Origin: Lachnospiraceae bacterium UBA4317
Lineage (GTDB): Bacteria; Bacillota_A; Clostridia; Lachnospirales; Lachnospiraceae
Reading direction: 5' to 3'
Length of the DNA: 15,800 bases
Assembly (NCBI GenBank): GCA_002394525.1
Contig: DGUF01000081.1
Location: 1 to 15,800, forward strand
This document shows, piece after piece, positions 1-7,179 of this stretch. Position 1 is the stretch's first letter. Each line of letters starts with the position of its first letter. The notes below the pieces were generated by a model. That model had not been told where the DNA came from and did not search any database. It saw nothing but the letters and a program-made list of their open reading frames with translations. The translations under genes and the position numbers were made by a program.

Positions 1-350
1 GCAAGCAGAACGTCACCCGCTTCCCTTATGAGATTGTCCGCCTTGCAGAAGATATCGCCGGCGGCCTTATGGTCACCGCTCCTTCCGAGAAGGACTTCCG
101 CGATCCCAAGCTCGGACCCGTCATCGACAAGTACCTTCGCGGCAACAACGATGTCACCACCGAGAACCGCCTCAAGATCCTTCGCCTCATCGAGAACCTC
201 TGCCTGGGTACCGCAGCAGTCGGCTACCGCACAGAGTCCATGCACGGCGCAGGCTCCCCTCAGGCTCAGCGCATCATGATCGCACGCCAGGGCAACCTCG
301 GCATGAAGAAGAAACTTGCCAAGGCTATCGCTCACATCGAGGAAGACTGA
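1..350 (+). CDS. abfD: 4-hydroxybutyryl-CoA dehydratase, C-terminal part (5' end outside window)
   Basis: The reading frame enters at base 3 and runs to TGA at 348-350, giving the last ~115 residues. The conserved C-terminal block with LGTAAVGYRTESMHGAGSPQ and the following AQRIMI segment is characteristic of 4-hydroxybutyryl-CoA dehydratase/vinylacetyl-CoA isomerase, a flavin and [4Fe-4S] enzyme of the 4-hydroxyphenylacetate hydroxylase superfamily. In clostridia it converts 4-hydroxybutyryl-CoA to crotonyl-CoA in 4-aminobutyrate and succinate fermentation to butyrate. The cluster ligands (three Cys and one His) lie upstream of the window and cannot be checked. The gene ends in a strong intrinsic terminator, so it is the last gene of its unit. 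A non-AbfD member of the superfamily is possible but less likely given the motif. Confidence 0.87.
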   Translation, partial: KQNVTRFPYEIVRLAEDIAGGLMVTAPSEKDFRDPKLGPVIDKYLRGNNDVTTENRLKILRLIENLCLGTAAVGYRTESMHGAGSPQAQRIMIARQGNLGMKKKLAKAIAHIEED

Positions 351-396
351 TATCAATCATCAGCCAATATGATATGATATAAATACAGCACCTGTA

Positions 397-438
397 AAAA
401 CAGCCGGGAGAGGGCAGCAGCCTTCTCCCGGCTGTTTT
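397..438 (+). terminator. Intrinsic terminator of abfD
   Basis: A perfect 15-bp stem (397-411 pairs with 424-438) encloses a 12-nt loop and ends in TTTT. It lies 47 bases after the abfD stop codon. The A-run on the left arm means it could also act on transcripts coming from the right. Confidence 0.9.
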
Positions 439-448
439 GTGCAAAAGC

Positions 449-492
449 GTGACAAAGGGGACGGTCCTTTCTGGCGCATTTTCTGGCGCATT
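449..492 (+). repeat. REP-like element, sense to abfD
   Basis: Begins GTGACAAAGGGGACGGTCC and continues TTTCTGG. It is followed by a tandem 12-mer (TTTCTGGCGCAT at 469-480 and 481-492). Bases 449-474 are an exact reverse complement of 724-749. It is one of about 13 family members in the window. Confidence 0.85.
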
Positions 493-586
493 TCTGCCAG
501 AGGGCCTGTCCTGCCCGGTATAGAAACGCATCGGCCTGTGCCAAAGGAACGTTTTTTTCAGCGTAAAAATACACCATCCTGTTCCT

Positions 587-617
587 GGGGTGCATTCCCG
601 GCATAGGAATGCACCCC
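587..617. repeat. Perfect 12-bp inverted repeat within the REP cluster
   Basis: GGGGTGCATTCC (587-598) pairs with GGAATGCACCCC (606-617) across a 7-nt loop. There is no T-tract on either side, so this is a hairpin of unknown role and not an obvious terminator. No gene is seen in 439-763; that gap is filled with repeats. Confidence 0.75.
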
Positions 618-630
618 CCTGGCCCCAAAA

Positions 631-749
631 CGTGCCAGAAAGGGCCGTCCCTCTGGCTCACTCTTTGGCGCTCGCGCACCAGAATACGCCGAAAAGGACG
701 GTCCCCCTTTGGCCCAAAACACACCAGAAAGGACCGTCCCCTTTGTCAC
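631..749 (-). repeat. Three REP-like elements in a row, sense to the kinase gene
   Basis: Minus-strand copies lie at 724-749 (canonical, identical to 449-474 inverted), 687-716 (degenerate) and 631-661 (degenerate). All are in the same orientation as the histidine kinase gene, whose stop codon is at 764-766. The canonical copy starts 14 bases after that stop. Confidence 0.75.
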
Positions 750-763
750 GTTTTGGCCCGGGT

Positions 764-2155
764 TCAGGTCCTTGTTGCGACGGTCACAAAGAAGATGGTC
801 CCTCTGCCTTCTTCGCTCTGTACCCAGATCTGTTCGCCGAGTCCGTCGACGATCTCTCTGGCGATGGCCAGTCCCAGGCCGCTGCCGGTGGGGTTGTCAA
901 CGGCTGTTTTGTAGAAGCGCTCGAAGATGTGGGGATAGTCCTTTGCGGAGATGCCGCGTCCGTCGTCGTTGATGCGGAGGGTGGCCTGTCCGTATTTGGA
1001 GGTGGCGTCGATAAAGATGTGTCCCTCGTCCCCGACGAATTTGTAGGCGTTGTCCAGGAGGATCTCGAGGAGCTGGGTCAGGCGGAAGGCGTCTGTGTAG
1101 AAGTCGGGCAGGGCCCACACGCTGTCATCGATGTAAAAGGAGATGTCGGCGTCCTCGCAGCGGGAGGAGAAGCGTTCATAGATCGGGTCGAGCAGGGCGT
1201 GGGGGGAGACGGGGGCTTTTTTGAACTGGAGTTTCTGGTCCTGGAGCTTGGAGAGTTCGATGATCTGCAGGACGGAGTGCTCCAGCAGGCGGGATTCTCT
1301 GGAGATTATTCCGTAGTAGCGGCTCAGGGTCGTCTCATCGTGGACTCTGCCGTCGTTGAGGATCTCGGTGATGGCCTGGATGGAGGCGATGGGGGTCTTG
1401 AGCTCGTGGCTGATATTGGCGATGTACTGGTGGTAGATCTGTGCGATGCGGTCCCGGCTCCGCCGCTGGGAGATGAGGGCCGCGACGATGGCGTAATAAA
1501 GAAGGGAGACGATCGCGGAGTAGGCCAGCATGAGGAGGGGGACGGAGGGCAGCAGGCGGGCGACATAGACATATCCCTGCATGCGGCCGTCGGGGGCAGC
1601 CGCCGGCTGTCCGGCGACGCTGACCAGGGCGGGGGGACAGGGAATGGTCTGCATGGCATAAAAGGGTTTCTGCTGGACGACGTAGTTCGCGAATTCGGGC
1701 AGAAGGCTGTCGATCTGCAGGTCCTTCTGGCCGTAGTAGGCCCGGAGCTTGCGGAGGGCCGGCTGGTCCGGGGAGGGATTCCCGGTTTTGCCGTCCTTGC
1801 GGCTTTTGCCTGCGGATTCCGCCGCCCAGATGTCGTCCCGGCCTTCCGCCGCCCGGAAGGAGTCCGCGGCTTCAGGGGAGAGCCCGCTGGCGGAGGTCCC
1901 GCCGGCCGGCTCCGTTTCCCCGGGGATCTCCTGATAAAAGACGCTGTAGGTGAGGTACTGGTCCGGGTTTTCGAGCTCAGGCGTCCGGCCTGGCTCCTGT
2001 TTGGAAATATCGGCAGCGGCGGTCTGCGCCAGGTCACGGGAATGGAGGTTGGCGCGGCATTCGATATAGTAGATGGCAAATACGCCGCCGAGAACCAGCA
2101 GCAGATTGCAGAGGATGATCTGGATGATCCATTCGGTGCGGGTCAGTGAGCGCAT
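764..2155 (-). CDS. Membrane sensor histidine kinase (two-component, EnvZ/PhoR type)
   Basis: A 463-residue protein that should autophosphorylate and pass phosphate to the response regulator encoded just upstream. Membrane segments lie at about residues 9-31 and 201-229. They enclose a ~170-residue extracytoplasmic domain rich in Ala, Gly and Pro, with no family I recognise. There is no obvious HAMP domain; the H-box (IANISHELKTPIASIQ) follows TM2 closely, with His250 as the phosphorylation site. The N-box (EILLDNA, Asn369), G1 (NDDGRG), F-box (FERFYK) and G2 (GSGLGLA, ~424-430) are all present, so the catalytic core looks intact. The ATG at 2155 is preceded by GAGAGG about 10 bases upstream. 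The signal sensed cannot be read from the sequence. Confidence 0.93.
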   Translation of the reverse strand: MRSLTRTEWIIQIILCNLLLVLGGVFAIYYIECRANLHSRDLAQTAAADISKQEPGRTPELENPDQYLTYSVFYQEIPGETEPAGGTSASGLSPEAADSFRAAEGRDDIWAAESAGKSRKDGKTGNPSPDQPALRKLRAYYGQKDLQIDSLLPEFANYVVQQKPFYAMQTIPCPPALVSVAGQPAAAPDGRMQGYVYVARLLPSVPLLMLAYSAIVSLLYYAIVAALISQRRSRDRIAQIYHQYIANISHELKTPIASIQAITEILNDGRVHDETTLSRYYGIISRESRLLEHSVLQIIELSKLQDQKLQFKKAPVSPHALLDPIYERFSSRCEDADISFYIDDSVWALPDFYTDAFRLTQLLEILLDNAYKFVGDEGHIFIDATSKYGQATLRINDDGRGISAKDYPHIFERFYKTAVDNPTGSGLGLAIAREIVDGLGEQIWVQSEEGRGTIFFVTVATRT

Positions 2156-2182
2156 GGTAGTGTAACCTCTCAGGATAGAAGC

Positions 2183-2247
2183 GGGGACATAACAGATTGA
2201 CAGAATCCCTGGCAGTGAGTCTGTGTGCGTCAGTCTGCTATGTCCCC
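2183..2247. repeat. Long imperfect inverted repeat between response regulator and kinase genes
   Basis: The arms 2183-2201 and 2229-2247 match over 19 bases with two differences. In minus-strand RNA one of these is a G-U pair, leaving 18 of 19 paired, with a 27-nt loop. It fills much of the 133-base gap between the two genes. There is no T-tract, so it is more likely a processing, stability or partial-attenuation structure, or a small repeat insertion, than a terminator. Confidence 0.8.
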
Positions 2248-2288
2248 GGCATGCTCAAAATGTATCAGTCTCCTGTATCCCCCGGACT

Positions 2289-3011
2289 TCAGGTCTCGCT
2301 CCGGCCTAGCCGGTATCCGACGCCGTAGATGGACTGGATGGAAAAATGCACGTTTTCCGAGGGGAGTTTTTTGCGGATCCGTTTGACGATGGCATCGACG
2401 GCCCGGGTCTCTCCGTAGTAGTCGAAGCCCCATACGGCGGTCAGGATCTGCTCCCGGTTCAGGACCCGGCCCGCGTTCTCCACCATATAGACCATAAACT
2501 GCACTTCCCGTCCGGTCATGTCAATCTTGTTATCGCTGACAAATACCTCCATCGTATCGGTATCGATGCGCAGTTCTTCATATTTGAGGATGGTGTGGCT
2601 GTTCTCCGCGGGGGCTTCCTTTTCGCCGGCGGGCTCCGCGGGCGGCTGTCTGCGGGCCAGGAGCTTTTTGACCCGGATCACGATCTCCCGGGGGGAATAG
2701 GGCTTGGTGACATAGTCGTCGCCGCCGATCTCCAGCCCGGCGATCCGGTCCTCCTCCTCTGTGCGGGCGCTCAGAAAAATGACCGGCAGGTCGCTGCTTT
2801 GGCGGATCCTGCGGCACAGCTCCATCCCGTCCATGTCCGGCAGCATGACGTCCAGGACCGCGAGGTCGACCCGGTGGGCCGCGAGCTGCAGCAGGGCCTG
2901 CTGGCCGTCATAGGCGTCCAGCACATCCATGCCGTCCCGGCCCAGAAAAAATCCCAGGCTCTCATGCACGGCTTCTTTATCATCACAGATCAGGATCGTA
3001 TATGCGGACAC
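2289..3011 (-). CDS. OmpR/PhoB-family response regulator
   Basis: A 240-residue DNA-binding regulator, the likely partner of the kinase encoded downstream on the same strand. The receiver domain (about 1-120) has the acidic pair Asp10/Asp11, phosphoacceptor Asp54 (VLDVMLPDMDG), Ser81 and Lys103 (TKPY). The C-terminal winged helix (about 145-236) has the LTGREVQF-like region (here MTGREVQF), NREQILTAVWG, the recognition region VDAIVKRIRKKL, and the closing YGVGYRL. The start is a GTG at 3011 with AGGAGG six bases upstream. Both the regulator and the kinase look fully functional. It is transcribed divergently from the BCCT transporter gene, which is a plausible but untested target. Confidence 0.95.
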   Translation of the reverse strand: MSAYTILICDDKEAVHESLGFFLGRDGMDVLDAYDGQQALLQLAAHRVDLAVLDVMLPDMDGMELCRRIRQSSDLPVIFLSARTEEEDRIAGLEIGGDDYVTKPYSPREIVIRVKKLLARRQPPAEPAGEKEAPAENSHTILKYEELRIDTDTMEVFVSDNKIDMTGREVQFMVYMVENAGRVLNREQILTAVWGFDYYGETRAVDAIVKRIRKKLPSENVHFSIQSIYGVGYRLGRSET

Positions 3012-3061
3012 GGTTTCCCTCCTGTCGTTCGGACGTGTTTTTTCTCAAATATTCTTACATT

Positions 3062-3090
3062 ATTATAACATTTTGATAAAGGAATCTGAA
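3062..3090 (-). promoter_or_regulatory. Predicted sigma-70-type promoter of the two-component operon
   Basis: On the minus strand TTCAGA (3085-3090) and TATAAT (3062-3067) are separated by exactly 17 bases. The -10 box lies about 50 bases upstream of the GTG start of the response regulator gene. Confidence 0.55.
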
Positions 3091-3240
3091 AAAACGGGGT
3101 CTTGTTCAGAGAAACTGCACATCCGTCCTGTGTTGCGGCAAACTGCCTGTCATATTTCTGCCCCATTTGTTCCCTAAAATATACACAACAAAGAGAGGAC
3201 GAGAAATCTGAAAATGGCGATCCTCTCAAAATATGTAATT

Positions 3241-3255
3241 GCCCGCGGCGCGGGC
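3241..3255. repeat. Short GC-rich hairpin in the BCCT leader
   Basis: GCCCGC-GGC-GCGGGC is a perfect 6-bp stem with a 3-nt loop, followed by TTTC. It lies about 70 bases before the BCCT start codon and could be an attenuator, but the T-tract is poor. A separate GAGAGGA...TCCTCTC pair flanks positions 3192-3227. I see no convincing promoter for this gene in 3100-3240. Confidence 0.4.
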
Positions 3256-3323
3256 TTTCAGGGGCTTCATTTTATTGGTCTGTGGGGGAGAAAACCACGG
3301 ACTTGCAACGAGAAGGAGGAAGT

Positions 3324-4973
3324 ATGAATCAGGAAAAACAGAAGGTCAGATGGCCGGTCATGTCCGTGACGATCGTCCTGTTCGTCGCCATGCTGGCAGC
3401 AATTCTCATCAACGCGGAAGCGTTTTACGACATCCTCAACAATATTGTCATGAACAACCTGATGTGGGGACTTGGATGGTTCACATCCCTGGTATGTCTC
3501 TTCATGGTTATCGTGTGCGTGGTCATTCTCGTGACACCCATGGGCAAGATCAAGCTCGGCGGACCCAACGCAAAACCTAAATTCACCTACCTGCAGTGGT
3601 TTGGTATCTCCCTCTGCACGGGCATCGGCGCCGGCGTCGTCTTCTGGGGTGCTGCTGAGCCGCTCCTGTTCGCGATGGAGCCCGATCCTTCCACAGCCTT
3701 GGCCTCCGGCAGCAACGGTGCCGTCGTATGGTCCATGGTCCACTGCTTCCTGCAGTGGGGCTTCACCCCTTACGCGACCTGTGTCGTCATGGGCGTGATC
3801 CTGTCCTACTTTATCCTCAACAAAAAGGCCCCCTTCAAGGCCAGCTCCTGCCTGATCCCCCTCTTCGGCGAGGGCGCGGCAGACAGCAAATGGGCGACTG
3901 CCTTTGACGCCTGGTCCGCATTCGCTCTGACCGGCGCGGTTGCCGGCGGTCTCGGCTACGGCGCCATGCAGCTCTCCGCGGCCGTCAAGGCCTTCGCGGG
4001 CATCAACCCCACTATGAGCATGTATGTCATCATCATCGGGATCATGTTCATCTGCTACAACCTGTCGGCTGTCTCCGGACTGCGCAACGGTATCACGTTC
4101 CTCTCCAACCTCAACACCCGTTTCTTCTTCATCCTGCTGGCTTTCGTTCTTCTGGCAGGACCTACCGGATACATCTGCAACCTCTTCACCCACAGCCTGG
4201 GCGCCTACTTCTCCGATTTCTTCGGCGCCAGCCTCTACACGGCTCCCTTCGCGGATTCCGGCCGCTGGGCCCAGAACTGGGATATGTACTGGTGGGTTGA
4301 CTGGATGGCATACGCTCCGCTGCTCGGCCTCTTCATGGTCCGCGTCGGCTACGGCAGATCCCTTCGCGAGTTCATCCTCATCGAGTGGCTCTTCCCGGCT
4401 CTGTTCGGTATCATCTGGTTCTCCGTCTTCGGCGGCACCATCCTGCACGGCCAGCTCTTCAAGGGCGTCGATTTTTACAGCATCTACCTCGCGGACGGCG
4501 CGGAGGCCCTGACGCTCTCCATGTTCAATGTCCTGCCGCTCACTCAAATCGCCAAGATCGTCATGTTGTGTATCATCACGATCTCCCTGGTCACCCAGTG
4601 TGACTCCATGGCAGTTACCCTGGCCGGTATGTCCATGGAAGGTTCCGACGACACCCACGAGCCCCCCGTATGGCTCAAGCTCTTCTGGGGCATCGTCTTC
4701 GCAGTCATCGCAGTCGTCTTCGTTGTCCTGGGCGGCATCGGCGGTGTCAAGACCATCAAGTCCTTCTGCGGTATCCCGCTCTGCTTCATGTGCTTCATCA
4801 TCCTGCTCGGATTCATCAAGTACATGACCAAGGTGCCGCGCCTTGTGAACGGCGACTATCAGGCAGAGCCCGAGGTGGCCACCGCTCCCGACAACGGCGA
4901 GCCCATGGCTCCCAAGGACGGCATCGACAAGTTCTTCGACAAGATCTTTGGCGTCAAGGAAGAACAGGTCTGA
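3324..4973 (+). CDS. BCCT-family (betaine/carnitine/choline) transporter
   Basis: A 549-residue integral membrane protein with about 12 hydrophobic segments. BCCT carriers take up quaternary-ammonium compounds such as glycine betaine, choline and carnitine. Family marks include the glycine-rich helix ISLCTGIGAGVVFWGAAEPL (about 95-114), the block HCFLQWGFTPYA (140-151, equivalent to the family's HWG region), the aromatic substrate-site segment MYWWVDW (321-327), and VGYGRSLREF (341-350, equivalent to the conserved RISRGRTIREF). The C-terminus is a short charged tail, without the long osmosensing extension of BetP-type carriers, which argues for nutrient uptake or exchange rather than osmoprotection (inference). 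I chose the ATG at 3324 because AGGAGG lies four bases before it; the same frame is open further upstream but without support. The substrate cannot be decided. Confidence 0.92.
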   Translation: MNQEKQKVRWPVMSVTIVLFVAMLAAILINAEAFYDILNNIVMNNLMWGLGWFTSLVCLFMVIVCVVILVTPMGKIKLGGPNAKPKFTYLQWFGISLCTGIGAGVVFWGAAEPLLFAMEPDPSTALASGSNGAVVWSMVHCFLQWGFTPYATCVVMGVILSYFILNKKAPFKASSCLIPLFGEGAADSKWATAFDAWSAFALTGAVAGGLGYGAMQLSAAVKAFAGINPTMSMYVIIIGIMFICYNLSAVSGLRNGITFLSNLNTRFFFILLAFVLLAGPTGYICNLFTHSLGAYFSDFFGASLYTAPFADSGRWAQNWDMYWWVDWMAYAPLLGLFMVRVGYGRSLREFILIEWLFPALFGIIWFSVFGGTILHGQLFKGVDFYSIYLADGAEALTLSMFNVLPLTQIAKIVMLCIITISLVTQCDSMAVTLAGMSMEGSDDTHEPPVWLKLFWGIVFAVIAVVFVVLGGIGGVKTIKSFCGIPLCFMCFIILLGFIKYMTKVPRLVNGDYQAEPEVATAPDNGEPMAPKDGIDKFFDKIFGVKEEQV

Positions 4974-4995
4974 TCAGCGGATCCGTGATCTCCTG

Positions 4996-5127
4996 CACCA
5001 CATGATCGTAAAATCCGGATCGGTACGGGGTATGCCGGCTTTCAGTCAGAGCAGCGTATTCATTTACACCACATGAGTGGAAAATCCGGATCGACCGGGA
5101 TCCCCGCCGGCTTTCAGTCAGAGCTGC
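4996..5127 (+). repeat. Two direct repeats, 71-bp period, after the BCCT gene
   Basis: The copies lie at about 4996-5055 and 5067-5127. Both contain CACCACATGA, AAAATCCGGATCG and the 20-mer GCCGGCTTTCAGTCAGAGC plus flanking bases, with a diverged middle. They sit between the BCCT stop codon and its terminator. No coding potential is seen in 4974-5160. Confidence 0.8.
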
Positions 5128-5165
5128 ACACACAGTTCCCCTGGGTGCGCTTCTGAAAATAATAG

Positions 5166-5216
5166 ACAGTCCTCCTGCATAGAAGTGCGGTTCTATGCGG
5201 GAGGGCTGTTTTTTTT
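5166..5216 (+). terminator. Intrinsic terminator downstream of the BCCT gene
   Basis: A long stem pairs 5166-5184 with 5191-5209 around the loop GTGCGG with two mismatches, and is followed by eight Ts. It is about 190 bases after the BCCT stop, beyond the direct repeats. Confidence 0.92.
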
Positions 5217-5246
5217 ACTGGAAATTGTCAAATGAATATGAGAAAA

Positions 5247-5307
5247 TGCAAATAAATTTTTCACATTACAGCGCATAATATAATCAGTAAGTGCAAATAA
5301 AATTTGC
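5247..5307 (+). promoter_or_regulatory. Predicted promoter of the AGCS gene with repeated operator-like sites
   Basis: A TATAAT lies at 5279-5284 in an AT-rich stretch; the -35 region (around 5255-5261) is weak. The 10-mer TGCAAATAAA occurs at 5247-5256 and again at 5292-5301, 45 bases apart, on either side of the -10 box. The second copy forms a perfect palindrome, GCAAAT-AAA-ATTTGC (5293-5307), which would sit at the transcription start. This suggests a regulator-binding region. Confidence 0.5.
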
Positions 5308-5495
5308 GAAGTAAACTTTATCTGAGCAAGGGACAGACGCATCAAAGATTTGCAAAGACGGAAACAGCAAGGGCGCTGTGGCTAAAACAGCATGCCGGAC
5401 GGGACTACGGCAGGGCCCGAAGACATCTACGAGGGAGCAGATTGAAGGAAGAGAAAAAAACCTCGCGTTTGGCCCGAAAATGAAAGGGGGAACCT
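5308..5495 (+). promoter_or_regulatory. Long structured-looking 5' leader of the AGCS gene
   Basis: About 190 untranslated bases precede the start codon. ACAGC (5364-5368) can pair with GCTGT (5375-5379), and the same GCTGT can instead pair with ACAGC at 5387-5391. A further hairpin is TGCCG/CGGCA (5393-5397 with 5408-5412). Mutually exclusive pairings are seen in RNA switches, but I recognise no known riboswitch core and found no T-tract terminator in it. Confidence 0.35.
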
Positions 5496-6998
5496 ATGAG
5501 TTTCAGCGAGTTGATTTTTGAAATCGACAATATTCTGTGGGCAACACCGCTGATCGCCCTGACCTTCGGCCTGGCCGTCGTCTACTGCTTCGCCATCAAG
5601 TTCGGAAACGTCCTCAAGGCAAAGCTGCAGTGGAAACTGCTGGTCAACGGCGAAGGCTCCGAGACCGGCCTGTCCGCCTTCGAAACCTTCTGTTCCGTCG
5701 CTGCCTACCGTGTCGCCATCGGTAACGTCGGCGGTGTCATGGTCGCCATCATGTACGGCGGCCCCGGCGCGGTCTTCTGGATGATCGTCACCGCGCTCGT
5801 CACATCCGCAATCGCCTACGCCGAGAACTCCCTCGGCCAGATCTACAAGGTCCGCATGGACGGCCAGTACCGCGGCGGCCCCTACTACTACATGGAGCGC
5901 GGCATCCCCGTCATCGGCAAGGCCATGGCAGTGATCTTCGCCCTCTTCTGCACCATCGGTGTTCCCTTCCTGGTCACCGGCCCCTCCGCCAACAACATCG
6001 GCCAGGCCTTTGAGATGAGCCTTGGCATTCCCCGCTGGATCGCCGGCGCAGTCGTCGCCGTCCTCCTCTTTATGGTCGTCGCAGGCGGCGTCCGCCGTAT
6101 CGCCCAGTTCTCGACCATCATCGTTCCGTTTATGACTATCGGCTACCTGCTCATCACCATCATCGTCCTGGTCACCCATGCCAGCCAGATCGGCCCCACC
6201 ATCGGTGCGATCATGGGCAGCGCATTCGGCACCCACGCCATCTTCGGCGGTGCCATGGGCGGCGCCTTCTCCTACGGCGTCAAGCGCGCAGTCAACTCTT
6301 CCGGCTCCGGTTTCGGTGAAACCCCTCCCGCAGCCGCGGCAGCTGAGACTGCCCACCCCGCGACCCAGGGTCTTGTCAACGCCTTCTCCGTCTACGTCGA
6401 CGTCGCCGTCTGCTTTTGCTCCGGCATCATGGCACTGGTCTCCGGCTGCTACAACGTCCTGGCTCCCGACGGATCCGACTTCATCTACACCAGCACCGAC
6501 GCCGTAGTCAGCGGCCTCGCAGCTGACCGCACAGCCAACGTCCTCTGGGTCCAGCAGGCAGCCAACTCCTCCATCCCCAAGATCGGCGGCATTTTCATCG
6601 CCATCGCCATCACCTGCTTCGCCTACTCCACCTGCGTGGCCTACTACTACGAAGGCGAATCCGGACTGGCCTACCTCATGCGCAACGCCAGCGACGAAGC
6701 CAGAAAGAAAGTCATCTGGGCCATCCGCATCATCATGCCCATCTTCTTCTTCATCTGGACCCTGGTCACCGCTTCCACCGCATGGGCCATCTCCGAGGTC
6801 ATGTTCGCCCTCATGGCATGGTTCAACCTCATCGCCCTGCTCATCCTGCTGCCCACCGTCAAGAAAGTCTATGACGACTACATGCAGCAGCTCAAAGACG
6901 GCGTAGAGAAACCCTACTTCGACCCCGACAAGGTCGGCATCAAGGACATGGAGATCTGGAAAGAGATTAACGCCGACCGCATCGCCGCTGGCAAATAA
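5496..6998 (+). CDS. AGCS-family sodium:amino acid (alanine/glycine) symporter
   Basis: A 500-residue membrane carrier of the alanine or glycine:cation symporter family, expected to import small neutral amino acids with sodium. Diagnostic blocks are VAIGNVGGV (about 73-81, the family's GTGNIAGV), YGGPGAVFWM (87-96), AENSLGQIYKVR (109-120), GGPYYYMERG (127-136), and the late block SGFGETPPAAAAAETAHPA that corresponds to the family's AGMGSAPIAAAAAKT. The length is normal and the gene is intact. ATG 5496 has GAAAGGGGG five bases upstream. The gene has its own promoter region and leader. No classical terminator follows; a REP array starts nine bases after the stop. The substrate may differ from alanine, since the GTGN motif reads AIGN here. 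Confidence 0.93.
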   Translation: MSFSELIFEIDNILWATPLIALTFGLAVVYCFAIKFGNVLKAKLQWKLLVNGEGSETGLSAFETFCSVAAYRVAIGNVGGVMVAIMYGGPGAVFWMIVTALVTSAIAYAENSLGQIYKVRMDGQYRGGPYYYMERGIPVIGKAMAVIFALFCTIGVPFLVTGPSANNIGQAFEMSLGIPRWIAGAVVAVLLFMVVAGGVRRIAQFSTIIVPFMTIGYLLITIIVLVTHASQIGPTIGAIMGSAFGTHAIFGGAMGGAFSYGVKRAVNSSGSGFGETPPAAAAAETAHPATQGLVNAFSVYVDVAVCFCSGIMALVSGCYNVLAPDGSDFIYTSTDAVVSGLAADRTANVLWVQQAANSSIPKIGGIFIAIAITCFAYSTCVAYYYEGESGLAYLMRNASDEARKKVIWAIRIIMPIFFFIWTLVTASTAWAISEVMFALMAWFNLIALLILLPTVKKVYDDYMQQLKDGVEKPYFDPDKVGIKDMEIWKEINADRIAAGK

Positions 6999-7005
6999 TG
7001 ACAAA

Positions 7006-7132
7006 ACGTGACAAAGGGGACGGTCCTACCCGGCACGTTTTTCCATGACAAAGGGAACAGTTCCTTCCGGCGCAATGTGCTGGTGCGAGGCAAATCGTGA
7101 CAAAGGGGACGGTCCTACCCGGCACATTTTTT
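7006..7132 (+). repeat. REP triplet A (downstream of AGCS gene)
   Basis: Three REP units in tandem, all plus-oriented: 7008-7037 canonical, 7046-7076 variant with GGGAACAGTTCC core, and 7097-7125 canonical. The triplet ends in six Ts. It is a near-identical copy of 8229-8355 (three substitutions in 127 bases), and sits right after the AGCS stop codon. Confidence 0.92.
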
Positions 7133-7179
7133 AAATCATAAATGAAATACGAGCCTGCCCGGGGCTGCTCTGCCAAAGA

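Noticed and set aside
590..2149. 519-codon plus-strand frame antisense to the histidine kinase
   Set aside because: It is the mirror of a GC-rich gene. The minus-strand protein has all kinase motifs in order, while this one has no recognisable domain and starts in REP sequence.
3246..3265. Sigma-54 promoter upstream of the BCCT gene
   Set aside because: One GG-N10-GC spacing occurs, but neither the -24 nor the -12 box otherwise resembles the consensus.
3267..4658. 463-codon minus-strand frame opposite the BCCT gene
   Set aside because: Low-complexity Asp/Glu/Gly/His-rich translation typical of an antisense shadow; the BCCT motifs are on the other strand.
5308..5495. Glycine or c-di-GMP riboswitch before the AGCS gene
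   Set aside because: The characteristic core sequences of these classes are not present; only generic hairpins are seen.
5427..7004. 525-codon minus-strand frame opposite the AGCS gene
   Set aside because: Asp/Gly/Val-rich shadow with no domain; it runs past both ends of the real gene only because of base composition.
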